This document shows positions 41,155 through 52,063 of a stretch of 64,000 nt of DNA, piece after piece; position 1 is the first letter of the stretch, and every line of letters starts with the position of its first letter. The notes below the pieces were generated by a model, which was given only the letters and a program-made list of their open reading frames with translations, was not told the origin of the DNA and made no database searches. The stretch comes from a bacterium. GTDB lineage: Bacteria > Desulfobacterota > Deferrisomatia > Deferrisomatales > Deferrisomataceae. The translations under genes were made by a program, and so were the position numbers. The stretch spans positions 32,821 to 96,820 of the forward strand of contig JALUTY010000097.1 in assembly GCA_027021615.1 (NCBI GenBank), given 5' to 3'.

Positions 41155-42298
41155 GCGGCTGAGGGTCCTCCACCTGGCCCATGTACGGTGGTTCAACGCC
41201 GAGGCCCAGTACGCCCTGGACCTGGCCTTGGAGATGGCCCGGCAGGGCGTGCACGTGGGGTTTCTGGGGCTCACCGGCTCCCCTGCCGTGGCCCGGGCCC
41301 GGGCCGCGGGGCTCCCGGTGTACGAGGAGGCCGGGTTCAACGCGAAGCGCATCGGCGCCCTGGGGAGCGTTCCGGCCGCGCTCCGGCTGGGCCGGATCCT
41401 GCGGCAGGAGCGGTTCGACGCGGTGGAGGTCCACCGGCCCGAGGGCCTGCCCCTCGTCGCCTGGGCCTGCCGAAGGGCCGGGATGCGGGTGGTCCGGGTG
41501 CGCGGCGACATGCGCCCCGTTCGGGCGGATCCCCTCAACCGGGTGGTATACACCCGGCTCCTCTCCGGCGTGGTCGCGTCGAACACGGCGATCGAGCGCT
41601 CGCTTCAGCAGCGCCTGGGGCAGACCGTGCGGGTCACCACCATCCCCGGCGGGGTGGACCCCGACCGGTTCTCGCCCGGGGGGCCGGCGGCCGACGTTCG
41701 GGGGGAGCTGGGGTTCCCGCCGGACGCGTTCCTGGTGGGGATCCTGGGCCGCCTGGGGCGGGTGAAGGGCCACGCCGACTTCCTGGCCGCGGCCCGCCAG
41801 GCTGCGGACAGGGTCGACGCGACGCGGTTCGTGATCCTGGCCAAGCAGGAGGGCCCGGCCCTGGAGGCGCTCCGACGGCAGGTGACGGCAGATCCTGTTT
41901 TGCGCGGTCGAGTGGGGTTCCTGGGCCACCGGCAGGACCTGGCCTCGGTCCTGCGGGGGTTCGACCTCGCCGTGGTGGCCAGCACGGGCAGCGAGGCCAA
42001 CTGCCGGGTGGGCCTGGAGTGGATGGCCTCCGGCGTGCCGCTGGTCGCCACCCGGGTCGGGGTGCTTCCGGACCTGGTGGTCGAGGGCGAGACCGGGACG
42101 TTGGTGCCGCCGGGCGACGCTTCCGCCCTGGCCGAGCAGATCGTATACTGGGCCGCCCGGCCCGAGCGGGCCCGCGACGGGGGACGGGCCGCCCGGCGCC
42201 GTGTGATGGAGCGGTTCACGATCGACCGGTGCACGCGGCACCACCTCGCGTTTCTGTTTCCGGAGCGGCATTCCGATGAGCACGATTCCCTGGTTTGA
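41144..42298 (+). CDS. Glycosyltransferase family 4
   Basis: The 384-residue protein (GTG 41144 with GGAGG upstream, overlapping the deacetylase end by 11 bases) shows LRVLHLAHVRWFNAEAQYAL, VVRVRGDMRPVRADPLNRVV, IPGGVDPDRFSPGGPA, GILGRLGRVKGHADFLAAAR and the retaining motif STGSEANCRVGLEWMASGVP. The last part has the EX7E pair (E in SEANCRVGLE). A retaining LPS-type transferase; donor unknown. It overlaps hldE1 by 23 bases. Confidence 0.86.
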   Translation: MPDERLRVLHLAHVRWFNAEAQYALDLALEMARQGVHVGFLGLTGSPAVARARAAGLPVYEEAGFNAKRIGALGSVPAALRLGRILRQERFDAVEVHRPEGLPLVAWACRRAGMRVVRVRGDMRPVRADPLNRVVYTRLLSGVVASNTAIERSLQQRLGQTVRVTTIPGGVDPDRFSPGGPAADVRGELGFPPDAFLVGILGRLGRVKGHADFLAAARQAADRVDATRFVILAKQEGPALEALRRQVTADPVLRGRVGFLGHRQDLASVLRGFDLAVVASTGSEANCRVGLEWMASGVPLVATRVGVLPDLVVEGETGTLVPPGDASALAEQIVYWAARPERARDGGRAARRRVMERFTIDRCTRHHLAFLFPERHSDEHDSLV

Positions 42299-43286
42299 CG
42301 GGCTGGCCCGGGCGGCTTGGAAAAAGGTCGCTGGCCGGAGACTGCACGTCGGCGTCGTGGGCGACGTCATGCTCGACCGGTTTGTGTACGGCGACGTGGA
42401 CCGCATCTCGCCCGAGGCGCCCGTGCCGGTGGTGGAGGTGGAGCGCGAGGTGGTGCGGCTCGGGGGCGCGGCCAACGTGGCCCACAACCTGCGCGCCCTG
42501 GGCGCCGATGTGGACCTGGTGGGCGTGGTGGGGACCGACGCGGCCGCCGGGGAACTCGCGGCCGAGCTGGGCGCCAACGGGTTGTCGGCCGAGGGCCTCG
42601 TGGCGGCCCCGGACCGGCCCACCGCGGTGAAGACCCGGATCATCGCCCGCCACCAGCAGGTGGTGCGGTATGACCGTGAGCGGCGCGGGCCGCTTCCCAA
42701 GGGGGCACGGGCGGCGCTGGGCGAATGGGTGGACCAACGGGCCCCCGGGTGGGCCGGGGTCGTGGTATCGGACTACGGCAAGGGGTTGGTGGACCGGGAC
42801 CTCGTGGAGCGGCTCCTGGGATGGGCGGACCGGACCGGGGCCTGGGTTTCGGTGGATCCGAAACCCGTAAACGCGTCGGCGTACCAAGGGGTGCATGCGA
42901 TGACCCCCAACACCAAGGAGACCGAGGCCATGGCCGGGTGCCCGGCCCGGGAGGACGGCGAGGCCGAGGCGGCCGGGCGGGCTCTCGTGGAGCGGCTGGG
43001 GCTCCGATCCATTGTGGTCACCCGGGGGGAGCGGGGGATGACCGTGGTGGAGCCCGGCCGGGTGACCCACCTTCCCACCCGGGCCCGGGACGTGTTCGAC
43101 GTTACGGGGGCCGGCGACACGGCCATCGCCGTGTTCACCCTGGCCAGGGCGGCCGGCGCCGATGTGACTGAGGCCGCGGCGCTCGCCAACGTGGCGGCCG
43201 GCATCGTGGTCGGAAAGCTCGGAACCGCCACCGTGAGCCCCGACGAGATCGAGGGGGCCCTTGCCGCGGCAGAGCGCACCGGCTGA
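42276..43286 (+). CDS. rfaE1: D-glycero-beta-D-manno-heptose-7-phosphate kinase (HldE domain 1)
   Basis: The 336-residue protein is a PfkB/ribokinase-family kinase matching the heptose kinase half of HldE. Features are VGVVGDVMLDRFVYGDVDRI, RLGGAANVAHNLRALGADVD, YDRERRGPLP, VVSDYGKGLVDRDLVERLL, VDPKPVNASAYQGVHAMTPN and the catalytic DVTGAGDTAIAV. The adenylyltransferase half of a fused HldE is absent, so it is the split type, with the partner presumably elsewhere. Together with gmhB (25288) it supplies ADP-L-glycero-D-manno-heptose for the GT9 enzymes in this locus. Confidence 0.94.
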   Translation: MSTIPWFDGLARAAWKKVAGRRLHVGVVGDVMLDRFVYGDVDRISPEAPVPVVEVEREVVRLGGAANVAHNLRALGADVDLVGVVGTDAAAGELAAELGANGLSAEGLVAAPDRPTAVKTRIIARHQQVVRYDRERRGPLPKGARAALGEWVDQRAPGWAGVVVSDYGKGLVDRDLVERLLGWADRTGAWVSVDPKPVNASAYQGVHAMTPNTKETEAMAGCPAREDGEAEAAGRALVERLGLRSIVVTRGERGMTVVEPGRVTHLPTRARDVFDVTGAGDTAIAVFTLARAAGADVTEAAALANVAAGIVVGKLGTATVSPDEIEGALAAAERTG

Positions 43287-43287
43287 G

Positions 43288-43899
43288 TTGCCCCCGGGGC
43301 CGGGATGGCGGGCGGTCCGGGGCACCGCTCCGGGGCTTCGCTCGCTCCTGACCCGGGGGGAATGGCACCCGCTGTCGCAGAGGGGGAGCGTGCGCCGGTT
43401 CCGGGTCGACACCCCCCGGGGCGCTTTGTTCGTGGTGGGAAGGCAGGGTGGCTCCTGGGCCTGCCGCCGGGCGTTTCGGAGGTCGGTTCGGTTGCACGAG
43501 CGAGGCGTTCCGCTCCCCGCGCCGCTGGGGCTGTATCTCCGGAGGCCCCGGGCCGTGCTCTACGTGGCCGAGTGGTGTGATGACCTCGCGGGGTGGCCCG
43601 CCTTCGTCCGGGCGGCTCCGGATCGGGCCGCGTTGGCGGCCGCGCTGGCGACCCTCTTGGCCCAGGTCCACCGGGCCGGTTTCGCCTGTTCCGACCCGCG
43701 GCAGGACCTCGGGATCCGAACGGCCCAACAGGGCGGCAGACCGGTGGTGGTGCGCGCAAGCCGCATGCGGCGGGCCCGGGGACGGCTGGGGCGGCGCCGG
43801 GACCTGGAGGCGCTCCTCGAGGGACTGCCGGAGGGCGGCGGGGGCCGGCAGGCCGCCGGGCGGGCCTACCGCCTCGCCACCGGGGGGAGGGCGCAGTGA
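43288..43899 (+). CDS. WaaP/Kdo-kinase-like protein with degenerate active site
   Basis: The roughly 203-residue protein resembles the lipopolysaccharide kinase (Kdo/WaaP) family: RRFRVDTPRGALFVV, SVRLHERGVPLPAPLGLYLR, LAQVHRAGFACSDPRQDLGI (near residues 126-144), and the end pattern RRARGRLGRRRDLEALLEGL. In active members the loop reads H..G..H.DL...N and a following strand supplies the metal-binding Asp before DRAR. Here the loop is CSDPRQDLG and the strand is VVVRASRMRRARG, so the Asn and second Asp are missing. It may be a pseudokinase or a diverged enzyme. TTG 43288 lies one base after the rfaE1 stop; TTG 43261 is an alternative start. Confidence 0.7.
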   Translation: MPPGPGWRAVRGTAPGLRSLLTRGEWHPLSQRGSVRRFRVDTPRGALFVVGRQGGSWACRRAFRRSVRLHERGVPLPAPLGLYLRRPRAVLYVAEWCDDLAGWPAFVRAAPDRAALAAALATLLAQVHRAGFACSDPRQDLGIRTAQQGGRPVVVRASRMRRARGRLGRRRDLEALLEGLPEGGGGRQAAGRAYRLATGGRAQ

Positions 43900-44453
43900 G
43901 CCGCCCCAGCCCGCCTCCGCCCGCCTTCCTTGTGATGGGGATCCTCGTGGCCGCCGGGGAGGACGCCGAGGCCGTCCTGGGTCGGATCCGGGAGAGTTTC
44001 GGGCCGATCCGGGACGCCACGCCCTGGGAGCCGTTTGTGAGCACCCGCTACTATGACCGGGAGATGGGGCCCGGCATCCGCCGGGCGTACCTCTGGGTCG
44101 GGGATCCGGTCGACCCGGCGGCCCTCGCCCGGATCAAGGAACGCACGAACCGGCTGGAGGCCGGGTGGGCCGACGCGGCCGGCCGGCGGCGGGGGAACCT
44201 GGATCCAGGGCTCCTGGGGCTCGCGAACCTGGTGCTCGCCACGGGCAAGCCAGCGGCCCACCGGATCTACCTGGGCCGGGGCATCTACGCCGAGGTGGAG
44301 TACCGGTTCGAGCGGGGATCGTTCCGGCCCCTGCCGTGGACCTATCCCGACTACCGGGCCCCAGAGACGATCGCGTTTTTCAACCGGGTGCGCGAGTCGT
44401 ACCGCCGATGGAGGGCGGGGTGTGCCCCAGACGTCGAGGAGCGATCCCCATGA
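43896..44453 (+). CDS. DUF4416 family protein
   Basis: The 185-residue protein (GTG 43896) fits DUF4416, a small family found mainly in deltaproteobacteria and relatives. It reads FLVMGILVAAGEDAEAVLGR, FVSTRYYDREMGPGIRRAYL, GNLDPGLLGLANLVLATGK, and IYLGRGIYAEVEYRFERGSF with PLPWTYPDYRAPETIAFF. No reaction is known. It is coupled to both neighbours (GTGA upstream, ATGA into yicC) and close to LPS genes and yicC, so it may serve RNA or envelope physiology. The conserved Asp, Glu and Tyr-rich strands suggest a ligand pocket; no signal peptide. Confidence 0.85.
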   Translation: MSRPSPPPPAFLVMGILVAAGEDAEAVLGRIRESFGPIRDATPWEPFVSTRYYDREMGPGIRRAYLWVGDPVDPAALARIKERTNRLEAGWADAAGRRRGNLDPGLLGLANLVLATGKPAAHRIYLGRGIYAEVEYRFERGSFRPLPWTYPDYRAPETIAFFNRVRESYRRWRAGCAPDVEERSP

Positions 44454-45334
44454 TCCGGAGCATGACAGGGTACGGCCGGGCCGAGGCCGAGGTGCTGGGA
44501 AGGTGGCTCACGGTCGAGATCAAGACCGTCAACCACCGGTTCCTGAACTTCAACGCACGGCTGCCCGGCGATCTGCAGCGGTTCGAGCATCAGATCCTGG
44601 GCCGGGTGAAGGAGCGGCTCCAGAGGGGCCAGGTGAACCTGTTCGCTGGCTGGGACGCGGCAGGGGCCGAGTGCCCGCCGGTGGTGGTCAACCGTGAGGC
44701 GGCCCGGCGGGCGGCGGACCTGCTCCAAGAGGTGGCCCGGGACGTGGGCATCGAGGCCGAGGTTCGGCTGGAGCACCTGCTGGCGTTCCCGGCCGTGACC
44801 CTACCCGGAGGGCTGGCCGCGGACGCCGAGACCCTGTGGGAGGGGGTGGTGGCCGTGGTGGACCGGGCCCTCGATGGGCTCCAGGCCTTCCGGGAGCGGG
44901 AGGGGAGCGACCTGGCCCGGGACATGCGAGACCGGGTGGGTGCCATCGAGGGCCACGTGGCCGAGATCGACCGGCTGCGGTCGGGGGTGCTCGAGGCGTA
45001 TCGGGAGCGGCTGACCCGGCGGGTGGAGGAGCTGGCCCGGGAGGTGCCGGAGGGGGACCTCCACGCCCGGCTGGCCATGGAGGTGGCCCTGTTTGCCGAC
45101 CGGAGCGACATCTCCGAGGAGGTGGTGCGGCTGCGCAGCCACATCGAGAAGTTCCGGGAGCTGCTGGCGGCCGGCGGGGTGATGGGCCGGAAGCTGGAGT
45201 TCCTGCTTCAGGAGATGAACCGTGAGACCAACACCATCGGCTCCAAGGCCTCGGACGCCGAGATCAGCCGCCGCGTGGTGGAGATCAAGGCCGAGCTCGA
45301 GAAGATCCGGGAGCAGGTGCAGAATGTGGAGTAA
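44450..45334 (+). CDS. yicC: YicC family endoribonuclease
   Basis: The 294-residue protein shows the YicC/YloC scheme: the opening MIRSMTGYGRAEAEVLGRW, VEIKTVNHRFLNFNARLP, RVKERLQRGQVNLFAGWD, ADRSDISEEVVRLRSHIEKF, and the closing MGRKLEFLLQEMNRETNTIG with GSKASDAEISRRVVEIKAEL. The family has recently been characterised as an endoribonuclease. In many bacteria yicC lies by gmk and rpoZ, but here the next gene is dnaE, 119 bases on. ATG 44450 overlaps the DUF4416 stop. Confidence 0.94.
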   Translation: MIRSMTGYGRAEAEVLGRWLTVEIKTVNHRFLNFNARLPGDLQRFEHQILGRVKERLQRGQVNLFAGWDAAGAECPPVVVNREAARRAADLLQEVARDVGIEAEVRLEHLLAFPAVTLPGGLAADAETLWEGVVAVVDRALDGLQAFREREGSDLARDMRDRVGAIEGHVAEIDRLRSGVLEAYRERLTRRVEELAREVPEGDLHARLAMEVALFADRSDISEEVVRLRSHIEKFRELLAAGGVMGRKLEFLLQEMNRETNTIGSKASDAEISRRVVEIKAELEKIREQVQNVE

Positions 45335-45373
45335 GTTCGGTCGTCGGTCGTCGGTTTGCGATCCGGGCAACGG

Positions 45374-45444
45374 CTGGGCCTCCCAGCCTCCCAGCTTCCC
45401 GGCCTTCTAGCCTTCTAGCCTTTCAGCCTTCCAGCCTTCCAGCC
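45374..45444 (+). repeat. Tandem array of degenerate AGCCTTCC/AGCCTCCC octamers
   Basis: About eight head-to-tail 8-base units (AGCCTCCC, AGCTTCCC, GGCCTTCT, AGCCTTCT, AGCCTTTC, AGCCTTCC, AGCCTTCC) fill the gap between yicC and dnaE and end ten bases before the dnaE ATG. Shorter runs of the same unit on either strand occur at about 6993-7030, 16080-16100, 18795-18835, 19678-19720, 27878-27895 and 54085-54105. A GTCGGTC-type run precedes the array at 45338-45357. Confidence 0.75.
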
Positions 45445-45453
45445 GAGAGCCCC

Positions 45454-48948
<3,495 letters not shown>

Positions 48949-48989
48949 GAGCGCGTCCCGGCGCCAGGGGCCGAGATGCCTCGCGCGGG

Positions 48990-49029
48990 CCGTCCGGCTC
49001 CTCCGGGCTTCGCCTTGAGGGCCGGACGG
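48990..49029 (+). terminator. Possible terminator hairpin after dnaE
   Basis: CCGTCCGGC (48990-48998) pairs with GCCGGACGG (49021-49029) around a 22-base loop, 40 bases after the dnaE stop. There is no T-run, so it may be a Rho-dependent or processing structure instead. Confidence 0.35.
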
Positions 49030-49049
49030 GCCTGGGGTACGATCCGCAC

Positions 49050-49388
49050 ATGACCCGGACGCATCCCCACGTCGATCTGCTCCACGAGTTCCACAGGGGC
49101 CGGCTCTCGCGCAACCGGGCCTTCGAGCGGTTCCAGGACCCGACCGTGCGCCGGACCTGGAGGCTGTACCGGACCCTTTGGAGCCTGGCCCGGGACCTGG
49201 CCGAGCCCGGCACCCGGGTGCGGGTGCGCGATCACGGCAACCCGGCCGGCCGCGCCCTGGTGGTGGAGCGCCCCTGTCACCGCTACCGACGGGTGGTGCT
49301 GGTGCCGGACTGGGCCCTGGGGTTCTGGCTTGCTCACCTGGCCCCGCACCCCCGCCCCGACCTGCAGACCCTGGTGACCCGGCCGTGA
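49050..49388 (+). CDS. Small basic hypothetical protein
   Basis: The 112-residue product is rich in Arg and aromatic residues (LLHEFHRGRLSRNRAFERFQ, RRTWRLYRTLWSLARDLAEP), with a strand-rich end (RALVVERPCHRYRRVVLVPD, WALGFWLAHLAP). No signal peptide, metal motif or known domain is evident. Its stop overlaps the cysteine desulfurase start (GTGA at 49385-49388), which supports that it is a real, co-translated gene. Its basic character would suit RNA or nucleotide binding in this tRNA-thiolation block, but that is speculation. Confidence 0.6.
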   Translation: MTRTHPHVDLLHEFHRGRLSRNRAFERFQDPTVRRTWRLYRTLWSLARDLAEPGTRVRVRDHGNPAGRALVVERPCHRYRRVVLVPDWALGFWLAHLAPHPRPDLQTLVTRP

Positions 49389-50545
49389 CCTCCCCATCGC
49401 CCCCCCCGTCCGTGCGATCGTACCTGGACTGGAACGCGTCCTCCCCCCTGCGGCCCGAGGCCCGGACGGCCCTGCTGGAGGCCCTGGACCGGTTCGGCAA
49501 CCCCTCGAGCGTCCACGCCGAGGGGCGCGAGGCCCGGGCCCTGGTGGACGGAGCTCGGGACGCGGTGGCCGCGTTCCTGGGGTGCCGCCCCTCTGAGGTG
49601 GTGTTCACCAGCGGCGGCACCGAGGCCAACGCCCTGGCCCTTCGAAGCCTGGCCCGGCCGGCGGCCCATCGGTCTTTTGCGGCCTGCCGGGTGGAGCACC
49701 CCAGCGTGCTGCGGGCGCTGGAGCACATGGAGGCCCAGGGGTGGACGGCGTGCTGGCTGCCGGTGGACCCGGAGGGCCGGGTGGGGGTGGGTGGCGTCTC
49801 CGGGCCCCTGGGGTTCGGGACCCTCCAGGCCGCCAACCACGAGACCGGAACGATCCAGCCGACCGGGGAGTTCGCCGAGGCCATGGCCCGCGCCGGGGCG
49901 GCATGGCACTGCGACGCTGTGCAGGCCTGGGGCCGGCTGGACCTGCGGGTGGCCGACCTGGGCTGTGCCACCGCGAGCCTGTCGGGGCACAAGCTCGGGG
50001 CCCCCAAGGGGGTGGGGGCCCTGTACGTGCGAAACGGCACCGAGCTGGAGCCGTTGCTCCGGGGGGGCGGCCAGGAGAGGGGCCGCCGGGCGGGCACGGA
50101 GAACGTGCCGGGCATCGCAGCCCTGGGGGCGGCCTGCCAGGCCGCGCTCCAGGACCGGGACGCGGACCGGCGCTGGGTCCGTGGGCTCACCGAGCGCCTC
50201 CGGGCCGAGGTGCGCCGGGTGGCGCCCCTGGCGCGGGTCAACGGCCCCGAGGACCCGGACGGCCGCCTGCCCAACACCCTGAATCTGAGCTTTCCGGGGG
50301 TGGAGGGGGAGACCTTGGTGCAGGCCCTGGACCTGGAGGGGGTGGCCGTGTCGACCGGGTCAGCGTGCACCTCCGGGGCCACCGAACCCTCGTCCGTGCT
50401 CCAGGCCATGGGGCTGTCGGCGTGGCGGGTGAAAAACGCGATCCGTGTGAGCCTCGGGCCGGCCACCCGCCCAGAGGACGTGGACCGCTTCCTCTCCGCC
50501 CTGGCCACGGTGCTCCGCCGCCTGGGGGGCGCAGAAATGTTCTAA
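49385..50545 (+). CDS. Cysteine desulfurase (NifS/IscS family)
   Basis: The 386-residue PLP enzyme (GTG 49385) opens YLDWNASSPLRPEARTALLE. It shows FGNPSSVHAEGREARALVDG, VVFTSGGTEANALALRSLA, the substrate His near CRVEHPSVLRALEHMEAQG, the PLP lysine in SLSGHKLGAPKGVGALYV (near 201), and the catalytic-loop Cys in VSTGSACTSGATEPS (near 325). It mobilises sulfur from cysteine. The next gene on the strand is mnmA, which needs persulfide sulfur for tRNA 2-thiolation, so this enzyme is its likely donor; no iscU lies nearby. The short loop (SACTSG) is that of group I, IscS/NifS-type, enzymes. Confidence 0.92.
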   Translation: MTSPSPPPSVRSYLDWNASSPLRPEARTALLEALDRFGNPSSVHAEGREARALVDGARDAVAAFLGCRPSEVVFTSGGTEANALALRSLARPAAHRSFAACRVEHPSVLRALEHMEAQGWTACWLPVDPEGRVGVGGVSGPLGFGTLQAANHETGTIQPTGEFAEAMARAGAAWHCDAVQAWGRLDLRVADLGCATASLSGHKLGAPKGVGALYVRNGTELEPLLRGGGQERGRRAGTENVPGIAALGAACQAALQDRDADRRWVRGLTERLRAEVRRVAPLARVNGPEDPDGRLPNTLNLSFPGVEGETLVQALDLEGVAVSTGSACTSGATEPSSVLQAMGLSAWRVKNAIRVSLGPATRPEDVDRFLSALATVLRRLGGAEMF

Positions 50546-50578
50546 TCCAATTTGCGATCAAGATGAGCTCATAGGGGG

Positions 50579-50743
50579 GCGATTTGGGGGCCGTTGGTCC
50601 TCCGCCGGAAAAGACGGCCTCGCCGAAGCCGCTACGGCTCGGCCCGCTGCGGCGCGTGAGCGCACGCGCCGCGGGCGCTCCCCTGCGCCGAGCGGCTGGA
50701 ACGGCTCGGCCGTAGGGCTCCGGGCCAACGGCCCCCAAATCGC
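50579..50743. repeat. Long palindromic hairpin element (family P, copy 2)
   Basis: Perfect 19-base inverted ends (GCGATTTGGGGGCCGTTGG at 50579-50597, complement at 50725-50743) enclose a mostly self-complementary interior. A central stem GCGGCGCGTG/CACGCGCCGC (about 50649-50672) lies exactly at the midpoint, the same central sequence as the element at 19474-19651. It lies in the 465-base gap between the cysteine desulfurase and mnmA. Confidence 0.75.
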
Positions 50744-50795
50744 TGGCTTCGAAAGCGACTTGGTATAAGACCTTCAAACGTATTGCCAGGGCGCG

Positions 50796-50984
50796 GGGTG
50801 GGGGGCCTGGTTCCGGCCGGGCGCGAAGCCGGGCATTGAGATTCGCCGCGCAGGCACGGCCCAGACGAGGTGGTTTCATGGCGACTCGGTGGGAACCGAA
50901 CCGTTTCGCGGTCCGAGCGTCAGAGGCGCTGCGCGGCGAGCTAAGGGGCCGCGCCCGGCTCTCCGACAGGTCCCTTGCCCCCCC
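50796..50984 (+). repeat. Full copy of the mosaic intergenic repeat (copy G)
   Basis: This matches 25886-26067 closely through GCGCGAAGCCGGGCAT, GAGATTCGCCGCGCAGGCAC, GGTTTCATG, TTTCGCGGTCCGAGCGTC, GAGGCGCTG and CGGCTCTCCGACAGGTC. It is followed at 50986-51004 by the GGGAGCGATAGCGCC block also found at 7044-7080 and 5589-5630. It ends a few bases before mnmA, so part of that gene's leader is repeat-derived. Confidence 0.8.
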
Positions 50985-51010
50985 GATCAGGGAGCGATAG
51001 CGCCTAATAG

Positions 51011-52063
51011 ATGAAGATGCGAATCGCCGTTGCCATGAGCGGGGGGGTGGATTCCTCCACCGCCGCGGCCCTGCTCCTGGAGCAGGGCCATGAGGTGGTG
51101 GGGTTCACCCTCAAGGTGTGGGACCGCTCCCGGTGCTGCTCCCTCGACGACGTGGAGGACGCCCGGCGGGTGGCGGCCCGGCTGGGCATCCCCTTCTACG
51201 TGCTCGACGCCCACGACGTGTTCGAGCGCGAGGTGGTGGAACCGTTCACGGCCGAGTATGCTTCCGGCCGCACCCCCAACCCGTGCGTGTGGTGCAACCG
51301 CCGGGTGAAGTTCCGATGGCTCGTGGAGCGGGTCCGGCCGCTGGGGTGCGAGCTCGTGGCCACCGGACACTACGCCCGGCTGGAGGTGTGGGGGGGCCGG
51401 GTCCGGCTCCGCAAGGGCGTGGACCCCCGCAAGGACCAGAGCTACTTCCTCGTGCCGGAGCGGCACCAGGATCTGGAGCGGGTACGGTTCCCGGTGGGCG
51501 GCCTGACCAAGGAGCAGGTGCGGCACCGGGCCGAGGCCCTGGGGCTGCCGGTGTCGTCCAAGGCCGAGAGCCAGGACGTGTGCTTCCTGCCCGACGGGGA
51601 CCTGGCCGGGTTCCTCGAGCGCCGGCTCGGCCCGGCCCGGCTCGGTCCCATCGTGGACCCCGAGGGCCGGGTGGTGGGGACCCATCGGGGCCAGTGGGCG
51701 TACACCGTGGGCCAGCGCCGGGGCCTGGGGATCTCGGCGGCCGAGCCCCTCTACGTGGTGCGGCGGGAGGCCCGGGAGAACCGGCTGGTGGTGGGCCCCA
51801 GGTCGGCCCTGCTCGCTTCGGAGATGGAAGTGGAAGAACTCGTGTGGTTACGGGAAGTAAGATCGGATGAGTTCGAGTGTTGGGTGAAGATCCGATCCAC
51901 CGCCCCGGAGGTGTGCTGCGTCGTGCGGCCCGGCCCGGGCCGGGCCCGGGTACGGTTCGCCGCGCCCCAGTTCGGCGTGGCGCCGGGCCAGTTCGCCGCC
52001 TTCTACCGGGGCGACGAGGTCCTGGGCGGTGGTTGGATCCGGGGGGCCCGGGCCCATGGGTGA
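51011..52063 (+). CDS. mnmA: tRNA-specific 2-thiouridylase MnmA
   Basis: The 350-residue protein has the PP-loop RIAVAMSGGVDSSTAA, the catalytic-Cys regions NPCVWCNRRVKFRW (near 97) and SQDVCFLPDG (near 192), DQSYFL, and the C-terminal beta-domain HRGQWAYTVGQRRGLGISAA in outline. It 2-thiolates U34 of Lys, Glu and Gln tRNAs using ATP and enzyme-bound sulfur. ATG 51011 or the ATG two codons later may be used; the only GGAG upstream is at 50991, far for a ribosome binding site and inside repeat-derived sequence. It overlaps mtaB by eight bases. Confidence 0.95.
   Translation: MKMRIAVAMSGGVDSSTAAALLLEQGHEVVGFTLKVWDRSRCCSLDDVEDARRVAARLGIPFYVLDAHDVFEREVVEPFTAEYASGRTPNPCVWCNRRVKFRWLVERVRPLGCELVATGHYARLEVWGGRVRLRKGVDPRKDQSYFLVPERHQDLERVRFPVGGLTKEQVRHRAEALGLPVSSKAESQDVCFLPDGDLAGFLERRLGPARLGPIVDPEGRVVGTHRGQWAYTVGQRRGLGISAAEPLYVVRREARENRLVVGPRSALLASEMEVEELVWLREVRSDEFECWVKIRSTAPEVCCVVRPGPGRARVRFAAPQFGVAPGQFAAFYRGDEVLGGGWIRGARAHG

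Noticed and set aside
45374..45444. CRISPR array
   Set aside because: Units are 8 bp, directly adjacent and degenerate, with no unique spacers and no cas genes.
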